This document shows positions 4,679 to 8,457 of a stretch of DNA of 8,469 nt, in pieces; position 1 is the first letter of the stretch; every line of letters starts with the position of its first letter. This DNA comes from an uncultured Candidatus Melainabacteria bacterium. Its GTDB lineage: Bacteria > Cyanobacteriota > Vampirovibrionia > LMEP-6097. The stretch is taken from assembly GCA_937927525.1 (NCBI GenBank), contig CALBDR010000033.1:1-8469 (forward strand), read 5' to 3'. The position numbers and the translations under genes are program-made. The notes under the pieces are model-generated. The model saw only the letters and a list, made by a program, of their open reading frames with translations, had not been told where the DNA came from and did not search any database.

Positions 4679-4930
4679 TTAGGCTCCGATGTGGGTGTAG
4701 ATGGTGTTCTGTTCGTCCGTATCCATCGACGAGACGAGGTCGACGATCTCATCGTTCGACATGCCCATCTTAGGCAAGAGCTCCAGAGTGATGTGGTTGA
4801 AGACCTCCCCGTAGTGCTTCATCAGCGTGCCAGCCACTCCATACTCCCCGTTCAGGTCCGAGGCCAGACCATAGATCATGTGGAGGTGAAGTTTCAGTTT
4901 GCGGATGCCGTCTTGGTTCTTATTCATCAT
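4679..4930 (-). CDS. Hypothetical helical protein, 83 aa
   Basis: Begins MMNKNQDGIRKLKLHLHM; the body looks all-helical (YGLASDLNGEYGVAGTLMKH, NHITLELLPKMG, DEIVDLVSSMD). No family is recognised. A tandem ATGATG follows the cassette; the first ATG (4930) lies exactly 6 nt after the -10, so the transcript would begin with it; the second (4927) would leave a 3-nt leader. The first codons AAT AAG are A-rich and match those of the gene starting at 6691. Confidence 0.72.
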   Translation of the reverse strand: MMNKNQDGIRKLKLHLHMIYGLASDLNGEYGVAGTLMKHYGEVFNHITLELLPKMGMSNDEIVDLVSSMDTDEQNTIYTHIGA

Positions 4931-4936
4931 GCAAAT

Positions 4937-4965
4937 AGTATCTGAACTTTGAAAGGACAAGGCAA
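4937..4965 (-). promoter_or_regulatory. Promoter cassette copy 3
   Basis: TTGCCT (4960-4965), 17 bp beginning TGTCC, GATACT (4937-4942), then 6 nt (ATTTGC) to the first ATG. Predicted leaderless start of a unit with the 83-, 68-, 97-, 73- and 33-aa genes. Confidence 0.85.
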
Positions 4966-4972
4966 CTAAATC

Positions 4973-5167
4973 TTAGTACTCCCAGCCTTGCTCCCTAGCG
5001 TCTGCACAGGAGTTGCAGTAGGCATAGTCCCTTTTGATCTTAACCATTCGTCCACAGCCCTGACACTTCTTAGAGACAGACTGACGCTGCATTGACCAGT
5101 AGAACTCCACATCATCTTCCGTCTCGATGTTGTAGTGCCCAAAGTTGTCGTCGTAGTAGCCGCTCAT
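4973..5167 (-). CDS. Small zinc-ribbon-like protein, 64 aa
   Basis: The N-terminal half is acidic and Tyr-rich (MSGYYDDNFGHYNIETEDDV). The C-terminal half holds two CxxC pairs, Cys35-Gln-Gly-Cys38 and Cys51-Asn-Ser-Cys54, in KKCQGCGRMVKIKRDYAYC, followed by NSCADAREQGWEY. Four cysteines with a 12-residue link form a plausible zinc-binding knuckle; the pattern 'CxGCGR.VKI....AYCNSCAD..E.G..Y' is common in small phage proteins. A role in binding nucleic acid or protein is inference. The ATG follows the previous stop by 2 nt and has no Shine-Dalgarno, so translation probably depends on coupling. Confidence 0.82.
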   Translation of the reverse strand: MSGYYDDNFGHYNIETEDDVEFYWSMQRQSVSKKCQGCGRMVKIKRDYAYCNSCADAREQGWEY

Positions 5168-5169
5168 GA

Positions 5170-5409
5170 TTAGAGTTCGTAAGCTTCAGGAGCTGTCACT
5201 TGGTCCAAAGGGATCTCAGCACTATAGCGCTTCTTCATCCACTCAGAGTCGTTGCGCATGATGTAGACCTGTGAAGCATCCTGACACTGCTTGAGAGCCA
5301 TAGGGTCAGCAACGTACAGCCAGTTAGAGATCACAGGGTCTTTACAGATTACTTGGAGAGCATGAAACATCTCATAAGCTGCTTGGTCAAGTCGGTCGAT
5401 TGCGTTCAT
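5170..5409 (-). CDS. Hypothetical protein, 79 aa
   Basis: Begins MNAIDRLDQAAYEMFHALQV and continues with ISNWLYVADPMALKQCQD, SQVYIMRNDSEWMKKRY and a Pro-rich end. Mostly helical; no family recognised. The ATG at 5409 is preceded by another ATG (5414) that opens a two-codon frame, ATG TTA TGA, whose TGA overlaps this start. The longer frame through the promoter is rejected. First gene of a unit with the zinc-ribbon gene. Confidence 0.72.
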   Translation of the reverse strand: MNAIDRLDQAAYEMFHALQVICKDPVISNWLYVADPMALKQCQDASQVYIMRNDSEWMKKRYSAEIPLDQVTAPEAYEL

Positions 5410-5414
5410 AACAT
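5406..5414 (-). other. Minimal upstream ORF (ATG TTA TGA) overlapping a start codon
   Basis: The first ATG after the copy 4 promoter begins 5 nt from the -10, at the expected transcript 5' end, but is out of frame with the 79-aa gene. It ends after one further codon at a TGA that overlaps the gene's ATG. A ribosome loading at the 5' AUG could terminate and reinitiate on the gene. Confidence 0.4.
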
Positions 5415-5419
5415 TAAGG

Positions 5420-5448
5420 AGTATCAGAGAGCCAAAAGGACAAGACAA
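5420..5448 (-). promoter_or_regulatory. Promoter cassette copy 4
   Basis: TTGTCT (5443-5448), 17 bp beginning TGTCC, GATACT (5420-5425). Ten nt lead to the gene's ATG, ending TGTTATGAA as in copies 8 and 9 (TGTTATG). An extra ATG lies 5 nt after the -10. The previous gene's TAG lies directly upstream. Confidence 0.8.
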
Positions 5449-5613
5449 CTAGTTCTTTGAGATGTCTGTGAAAGCTGACTGAATGTTCAACTTCATCCAA
5501 GCTCTCACCATGTCACAGGACCGAGTTGGCTCAGCCTGTCTGATCTCTTCCATAAACTTCTCATGAGCTTCAAGGTCTTCAATGCTCATATAGTTGTCGT
5601 CGGAATCGCTCAT
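5449..5613 (-). CDS. Small acidic protein, 54 aa
   Basis: The frame reads MSDSDDNYMSIEDLEAHEKF, a middle EEIRQAEPTRSCDMVRAW and ends TDISKN. Largely helical and acidic; no family recognised. The ATG overlaps the preceding TGA by 4 bp (ATGA) and has GGAG 8 nt upstream, both supporting the start. The TAG stop abuts the -35 of promoter copy 4. Last gene of the unit that starts at promoter copy 5. Confidence 0.7.
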   Translation of the reverse strand: MSDSDDNYMSIEDLEAHEKFMEEIRQAEPTRSCDMVRAWMKLNIQSAFTDISKN

Positions 5614-5867
5614 ATCCAAGGCTCCTCATAGTGAATAGTGATTGAGAACTTCTTCTCTGAGTCAACGAATTTGCGCATCACTCCATCCCATTGATCTTCG
5701 AAGCCAGCATCTTCTTGATCGATCTTAAAGTGTTTGATGCGCATAGTCTTAGGTGAGAAGGAAAAGAACTCTCCAGGCATGAAGCCAAGTTGATCAACAG
5801 TCGTATAGCCATGATTGCCTTTCCACTTGAAGCGGTCCGCAGGGATGCCTGAGATCTCTTTTGTCAT
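5610..5867 (-). CDS. Hypothetical protein, 85 aa
   Basis: Contains DRFKWKGNHGYTTVDQLG, PGEFFSFSPKTMRIKHFKI and a C-terminal strand FSITIHYEEPWI. Rich in aromatic residues and likely beta-rich. No family is recognised. The ATG lies one base after the preceding TGA (TGATATG); no good Shine-Dalgarno is seen, so coupling is likely. Its last codons contain the GGAG used by the next gene. Confidence 0.73.
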   Translation of the reverse strand: MTKEISGIPADRFKWKGNHGYTTVDQLGFMPGEFFSFSPKTMRIKHFKIDQEDAGFEDQWDGVMRKFVDSEKKFSITIHYEEPWI

Positions 5868-5868
5868 A

Positions 5869-6132
5869 TCAGTAAGCTTTCATTGTTGCAAAGCCTTTGT
5901 CGTGAGGTCCTGCAAAGTGTTGATAGTAGTGAACTTCCCCTTCGTCCATGAACACATCAAGCTCATACTCAGTCATGTTCGTGACAAAGCCACTCTCGAA
6001 GAAGACCTTGACTCGATCGTTAGCATTGTTGAAGGTCACATCCTTGATCACTTCAGCTTCTTCGTAGCCAGGAGACCCGTGCTTCACCTTCAAGCCAACC
6101 ATACTAGCCAAAGAGGGAATAGTCTTAATCAT
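5869..6132 (-). CDS. Hypothetical protein, 87 aa
   Basis: Begins MIKTIPSLASMVGLKVKHGS and continues as a likely beta domain: EEAEVIKDVTFNN, RVKVFFESGFVTNMTEYEL, EGEVHYYQHF. The layout suggests a small barrel, but no family is recognised. The ATG at 6132 is chosen because GGGGAGG stands about 5 nt upstream, in the glycine codons ending the preceding gene; a GTG two codons upstream is the alternative. Overlaps the preceding gene by 8 bp. Confidence 0.75.
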   Translation of the reverse strand: MIKTIPSLASMVGLKVKHGSPGYEEAEVIKDVTFNNANDRVKVFFESGFVTNMTEYELDVFMDEGEVHYYQHFAGPHDKGFATMKAY

Positions 6133-6463
6133 TGCCACCTCCCCAAGGATTCCAAGTCTTCATATAGTGAGGAACAGCAGTCACACCTTCACCAAGAGCT
6201 TCTTCCACAAGGTCCAGAGCCTTTGCGTCATGACCACCAATGTGCCAGTCATACTCACCATAAGGAGTAGAGTATGTCTTCCAGTCATACAAAGTAGCAA
6301 CAACACCAGTGCTCTCATCTTCCAAGGTCCAGTGAGCTGAGGACTTGTCGAAGTCATATTCAGGTTCCCCAAGCTTCTCAGCAATCTTGTCGTAGGTCGT
6401 CTTGACGTAGCCAATAAGGCCAGTGCCATTGAAGTTGGAGTTGAAGTCGTTAATCTTGATCAT
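6125..6463 (-). CDS. Conserved small phage protein, 112 aa
   Basis: The core (residues 14-91) reads GLIGYVKTTYDKIAEKLGEP, then AHWTLEDESTGVVATLYDWK, YGEYDWHIGGHDAKALDLV, EEALG. This order, a 'GYV.T.Y..(L/I)...LGEPE' helix, a strand with TVATIYDWK and a WHIGG turn, is familiar from small proteins of many phages. Function unknown. A Gly-rich tail (WNPWGGGND) follows. The ATG lies exactly 6 nt after the -10 of promoter copy 5, so the mRNA is predicted leaderless. First of four genes in a unit. Confidence 0.85.
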   Translation of the reverse strand: MIKINDFNSNFNGTGLIGYVKTTYDKIAEKLGEPEYDFDKSSAHWTLEDESTGVVATLYDWKTYSTPYGEYDWHIGGHDAKALDLVEEALGEGVTAVPHYMKTWNPWGGGND

Positions 6464-6469
6464 GCTAAT

Positions 6470-6498
6470 AGTATCAGAGTTTTAAAGGGACAAGCCAA
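6470..6498 (-). promoter_or_regulatory. Promoter cassette copy 5
   Basis: TTGGCT (6493-6498), 17 bp beginning TGTCC, GATACT (6470-6475), then 6 nt (ATTAGC) to the ATG. The -35 and the TGTCC box are also the last codons of the preceding gene (GGC TTG TCC CTT TAA). Confidence 0.83.
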
Positions 6499-6691
6499 GG
6501 TCCTTTTTGACCTGGGCAATGTTCCGATCGATGATGTCCTGAGTGTTGACAAAACGAGCCTGGTCGAGCAGAGCAGTGAGAGTGCCAAAGGCCCAACAGT
6601 AGTTCAGACCATGCTGAGTGCCATTCTTCTTTGCGCCCAGCTGGACCAGAAGGTCAGCCAGTTCGTTAGCAGTGTGGTTCTTATTCATCAT
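6482..6691 (-). CDS. Hypothetical protein, 69 aa
   Basis: Begins MMNKNHTANELADLLVQLGA and continues with HGLNYCWAFGTLTALLDQAR and DIIDRNIAQVKKDLGLSL. All-helical, soluble; no family recognised. The first ATG of ATGATG is exactly 6 nt from the -10 (leaderless); the second would leave 3 nt. Its C-terminal GLSL and stop are written in the next promoter's -35 region, so that DNA serves two purposes. It forms a unit of its own. Confidence 0.75.
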   Translation of the reverse strand: MMNKNHTANELADLLVQLGAKKNGTQHGLNYCWAFGTLTALLDQARFVNTQDIIDRNIAQVKKDLGLSL

Positions 6692-6697
6692 GCCTAT

Positions 6698-6726
6698 AGT
6701 ATCAGGAAGTTGAAAGGACAAGGCAA
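6698..6726 (-). promoter_or_regulatory. Promoter cassette copy 6
   Basis: TTGCCT (6721-6726), 17 bp beginning TGTCC, GATACT (6698-6703), then 6 nt (ATAGGC) to ATGATG. The preceding gene's TGA lies 2 bp upstream of the -35. A 19 bp identity with copy 3 extends into the coding region (ATGATGAATAAGAACCA). Confidence 0.85.
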
Positions 6727-6728
6727 CA

Positions 6729-6932
6729 TCAATCAACTGGGCTCACTCCAAACTCCTCCATCAGGTCGCACACCGAGCTGATCGCATAGCCAACGACCCA
6801 GTACTCAAAGTCTCCCTTCTGAGGGAAGGCTCCTGTGAACTTATCCTTCTCCACAGCATGCTTCAGCTCGTTCAGCTTCTTTGTGCCATACTCTCGTTCG
6901 AGAGCCTCATAGATGACTTGCTCTTTGTTCAT
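6729..6932 (-). CDS. Hypothetical protein, 67 aa
   Basis: Begins MNKEQVIYEALEREYGTKKL and continues with helices; AFPQKGDFEYWVVGYAISSV (about 34-53) is the most hydrophobic stretch but too broken by charges for a clear membrane span. No family is recognised. The ATG overlaps the preceding TGA by 4 bp (ATGA); there is no Shine-Dalgarno, so coupling is likely. Last gene of a three-gene unit. Confidence 0.72.
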   Translation of the reverse strand: MNKEQVIYEALEREYGTKKLNELKHAVEKDKFTGAFPQKGDFEYWVVGYAISSVCDLMEEFGVSPVD

Positions 6933-7081
6933 TGCTTAAGTTTTTGGATCTGTTTGTCGGTGTAGCCAAAGTCCTTACGCAGGATTGCTTCAGCTTGTTC
7001 AGCGGTAGGGCCTCCAAGGAAGATGCCTTTGAGAGGGTTGCGGACGGTGTCTTTGCAGATACGTTCTTGATGTTTGTTCAT
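6929..7081 (-). CDS. Small phage protein, 50 aa
   Basis: The frame reads MNKHQERICKDTVRNPLKGI, then FLGGPTAEQAEAILRKDFGY and TDKQIQKLKQ. The pattern 'N..K..(F/L)LGGP(S/T)...AE..LR..(F)G(Y/F)T..QI..LK' is familiar from short phage proteins, but the function is unknown to me. The ATG lies one base after the TAA of the preceding gene (TAATATG). No Shine-Dalgarno. The long frame upstream of this ATG is a shadow of the neighbouring gene. Confidence 0.78.
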   Translation of the reverse strand: MNKHQERICKDTVRNPLKGIFLGGPTAEQAEAILRKDFGYTDKQIQKLKQ

Positions 7082-7082
7082 A

Positions 7083-7307
7083 TTATGCGAAGAGGGCGTT
7101 CGAAGGGCACCAGTTGTGGAAGATGACCTTACCATAAGGGTTAGTGATAGTGAGCCACACATCAGCCCAGTTCGTTGCCCCAGACTTCTCGTACTGCATC
7201 CAGGCCTGGCGGATGGCCTTCTGGTGGGCCTTCTTCGGAGAGTTTGAGAGACCGATGACAGTCTCACAGCCGCGATTGTGGATGAGGGAGAGGTGGACTT
7301 TGAACAT
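7083..7307 (-). CDS. Hypothetical protein, 74 aa
   Basis: Begins MFKVHLSLIHNRGCETVIGL, then SPKKAHQKAIRQAWMQYEKS and WADVWLTITNPYGKVIFHNW. A beta-alpha-beta layout is likely: strand, basic helix, two strands. No family is recognised. The ATG lies exactly 6 nt after the TATACT of promoter copy 7, so the transcript is predicted to start on it. First of three genes in its unit. Confidence 0.77.
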   Translation of the reverse strand: MFKVHLSLIHNRGCETVIGLSNSPKKAHQKAIRQAWMQYEKSGATNWADVWLTITNPYGKVIFHNWCPSNALFA

Positions 7308-7313
7308 GATTAG

Positions 7314-7342
7314 AGTATAGGAGTTTCGAAAGGACTAGGCAA
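7314..7342 (-). promoter_or_regulatory. Promoter cassette copy 7
   Basis: TTGCCT (7337-7342), 17 bp beginning AGTCC, TATACT (7314-7319), then 6 nt (CTAATC) to the ATG. The best -10 of the set and the only copy with A instead of T before GTCC. The preceding gene's TGA lies 2 bp upstream, with the same TGATGTTGCC join as copy 6. Confidence 0.85.
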
Positions 7343-7344
7343 CA

Positions 7345-7674
7345 TCAATCACAGTGGATCTCTTCTTCGACAAAGCGGTCCTCTTCGATCAGCACTTTGG
7401 ACTGATTGCCCTTCTTCACCTTCATGTAGAAGATGAAGTCACAGCCATCGCCATTGCACTCTTCGATGTACTGCAGAACGTCCTTGCAAGTGTGCACGTC
7501 GCCCCACTCATCCTCCCCCACAGTCGTGCCATAGGAGTGTTCTTCAGAGATGAGACTCAGCACATTTGACCAATTCCCAACGTAGGTACGGCTGAAGACA
7601 CCACCACTCTCGTAGCGATCATATGCTTCACCTTTGACTTTGACGACGACCTTATCAGTGGGTTTGATTTTCAT
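7345..7674 (-). CDS. Hypothetical protein, 109 aa
   Basis: Begins MKIKPTDKVVVKVKGEAYDR and continues VFSRTYVGNWSNVLSLISE, GEDEWGDVHTCKDVLQYIEE, CDFIFYMKVKKGNQSKVLIE, ending in an acidic tail. A small alpha/beta protein with three Cys residues (HTC, ECNGDGC); a metal site is possible but not shown. No family is recognised. The ATG follows the -10 of copy 8 by 9 nt, giving an expected leader of about 3 nt. It forms a unit of its own. Confidence 0.77.
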   Translation of the reverse strand: MKIKPTDKVVVKVKGEAYDRYESGGVFSRTYVGNWSNVLSLISEEHSYGTTVGEDEWGDVHTCKDVLQYIEECNGDGCDFIFYMKVKKGNQSKVLIEEDRFVEEEIHCD

Positions 7675-7683
7675 AACAGAGAT

Positions 7684-7712
7684 AGTATCAGAGGTTTAAG
7701 AGGACAAGGCAA
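7684..7712 (-). promoter_or_regulatory. Promoter cassette copy 8
   Basis: TTGCCT (7707-7712), 17 bp beginning TGTCC, GATACT (7684-7689), then 9 nt ending TGTT before ATGAA. The same TGTTATGAA join is seen in copies 4 and 9, which form a second subtype. Confidence 0.83.
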
Positions 7713-7715
7713 CGC

Positions 7716-8033
7716 TCAGGCCGCAAGGGCCTGAACGATCTTGTCTTGACCAGTCAGTCTGATCAACTGCCGAGCATAGGTCGGCATCATCTTGCACAGG
7801 AGAGCATCCTGCTTGGGGCTGAGCGACTTGCGACGTTCGAGCTGAGTCGCCAAGCTGGTGAGGATCACCGACTGGGTGCACTTGAACCCAACAGTGTTGT
7901 GGTACTTCACTGTCGCACCATCCTGCTCGTCGCAGGTCTGCTCAGCGAAGATGCGGACCAGCGCACGACGAGCCCAGCGGCTGTCGGTTGCAAGTTTCTC
8001 TTTGAGGGCTTTGATCGTTTGTTCCTTATTCAT
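7716..8033 (-). CDS. Conserved small phage protein, 105 aa
   Basis: After MNKEQTIKALKEKLATDSRW the protein continues RRALVRIFAEQTCDEQ, then YHNTVGFKCTQSVILTSLA (44-62), TQLERRKSLSPKQDALLCKM and PTYARQLI. The sequence 'W..RAL..(I/V)...QT.DEQ...T...N..GF...(D/Q)..(I)L.S.A.Q......LS.KQ......M.KYA.QL' is familiar from small phage proteins; function unknown. All-helical. The ATG at 8033 is chosen because the longer frame runs through the promoter. Ten nt separate it from the -10. It is a single-gene unit. Confidence 0.82.
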   Translation of the reverse strand: MNKEQTIKALKEKLATDSRWARRALVRIFAEQTCDEQDGATVKYHNTVGFKCTQSVILTSLATQLERRKSLSPKQDALLCKMMPTYARQLIRLTGQDKIVQALAA

Positions 8034-8043
8034 AACAGATACT

Positions 8044-8072
8044 ATTCTAGGTGGATCGGCTGGACAAAGCAA
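8044..8072 (-). promoter_or_regulatory. Promoter cassette copy 9
   Basis: TTGCTT (8067-8072), 17 bp beginning TGTCC, TAGAAT (8044-8049), then 10 nt ending TGTT before ATGAA. The spacer is GC-rich apart from TGTCC, which shows that box to be conserved rather than a by-product of close copying. Confidence 0.8.
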
Positions 8073-8187
8073 CTCTCAATTTTGGGATCAGAGTACCCCC
8101 AGGTCCCCTACCCTCGCTTCGTCAGCTGTTCGCCCTGGTTCTTCTTTTCTGACGGCCGAGGCTCGTCCGTCTCCTGATTGTGCAACT
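8073..8187 (-). ncRNA. Candidate short transcript without an evident gene
   Basis: Promoter copy 10 fires into about 110 bp that end at promoter copy 9 and hold no ATG-started gene. The sequence is GC-rich (CGGACGAGCCTCGGCCGTCA, later GGGTAGGGGACCTGGGGG) and contains a weak hairpin GGGGT-ACTCTG-ATCCC followed by AAAATT. It could be a small RNA, a leader of the next gene, or carry a 25-codon frame that opens with TTG (8108-8185; MHNQETDEPR to TKRG, stop TAG). That TTG would lie upstream of the expected transcript start, so the frame is weakly supported. Confidence 0.3.
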
Positions 8188-8216
8188 ATTGTCAGAAGTT
8201 CTTTAGGACAGAGCAA
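8188..8216 (-). promoter_or_regulatory. Promoter cassette copy 10 (orphan)
   Basis: TTGCTC (8211-8216), 17 bp beginning TGTCC, GACAAT (8188-8193). The spacing is that of all other copies, yet no ATG follows at 6-10 nt. Confidence 0.68.
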
Positions 8217-8224
8217 CTCGATTT
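8214..8224. repeat. CAACTCGATTT, companion of the 20 bp repeat, copy 2
   Basis: This 11-mer, identical to 2301-2311, overlaps the -35 of promoter copy 10. It is 27 bp from the 20 bp repeat, against 8 bp in the first locus. Confidence 0.6.
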
Positions 8225-8251
8225 TTGTGCCCGGCGTTGTGCCGTCTGTCA

Positions 8252-8271
8252 AGGATCATCGAGAACCTCTA
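8252..8271. repeat. 20 bp direct repeat, copy 2
   Basis: AGGATCATCGAGAACCTCTA on the plus strand is identical to 2320-2339. Between it and promoter copy 10 is a small hairpin (CGGC-ACAAC-GCCG on the minus strand). An 18-codon frame starts at an ATG inside the repeat on the minus strand and ends in the promoter; the other locus has a different frame there, so coding is unlikely. Confidence 0.8.
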
Positions 8272-8289
8272 CTCGTTACGCAATGAGAA

Positions 8290-8421
8290 TCAATCCCAGC
8301 CTTTGAAGTGCTTTGGCTTCCTTCTGAACTTAGTCTTATCTCTGAAGGACTGCCCAGGACGAGCACAATTCTTGCGAACCTTCTTCAGAGCTTCGTACTG
8401 AGTCATCACTTTGATTTGCAT
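8290..8421 (-). CDS. Small basic phage protein, 43 aa
   Basis: The frame reads MQIKVMTQYEALKKVRKNCA, then RPGQSFRDKTKFRRKPKHFK and GWD. Net charge is strongly positive. Short proteins with 'YE.LK.VRK.W...P....(K/R)' and a basic tail are common in phages; a nucleic-acid-binding role is possible but unproven. The ATG lies 7 nt after the -10 of copy 11 (leader 0-1 nt). The frame is also open upstream to the window edge, but the promoter favours this start; an internal ATG at codon 6 is the alternative. Confidence 0.68.
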   Translation of the reverse strand: MQIKVMTQYEALKKVRKNCARPGQSFRDKTKFRRKPKHFKGWD

Positions 8422-8428
8422 AGAGATA

Positions 8429-8457
8429 AGTCTAGAGAAGTTCAAAGGACAAGGCAA
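8429..8457 (-). promoter_or_regulatory. Promoter cassette copy 11
   Basis: TTGCCT (8452-8457), 17 bp beginning TGTCC, TAGACT (8429-8434), then 7 nt (TATCTCT) to the ATG. No stop is seen in the 12 bp upstream, so the preceding gene probably ends inside the cassette (for example at the TGA at 8442-8444), as with copy 5. Confidence 0.82.

Noticed and set aside
4931..4960. Upstream TTG starts giving N termini such as MSFQSSDTIC before several genes
   Set aside because: These recurring peptides (MSFQ, MSCPFG, MPCPFN) are the promoter cassette translated; the TTG is part of the promoter. The ATG after the -10 is used instead.
6181..6429. 82-codon minus frame inside the conserved 112-aa gene
   Set aside because: Leu/Thr-rich out-of-frame shadow of a recognisable phage protein, without start signals.
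6929..7267. 112-codon minus frame with an Arg/Ser-rich N-terminal half
   Set aside because: The first 62 codons overlap the 74-aa gene out of frame and look like shadow sequence. Only the part from the ATG at 7081 is kept as a gene.
8228..8250. CGGC/GCCG hairpin as a terminator of the 43-aa gene
   Set aside because: The stem is 4 bp and no T-run follows on the minus strand.
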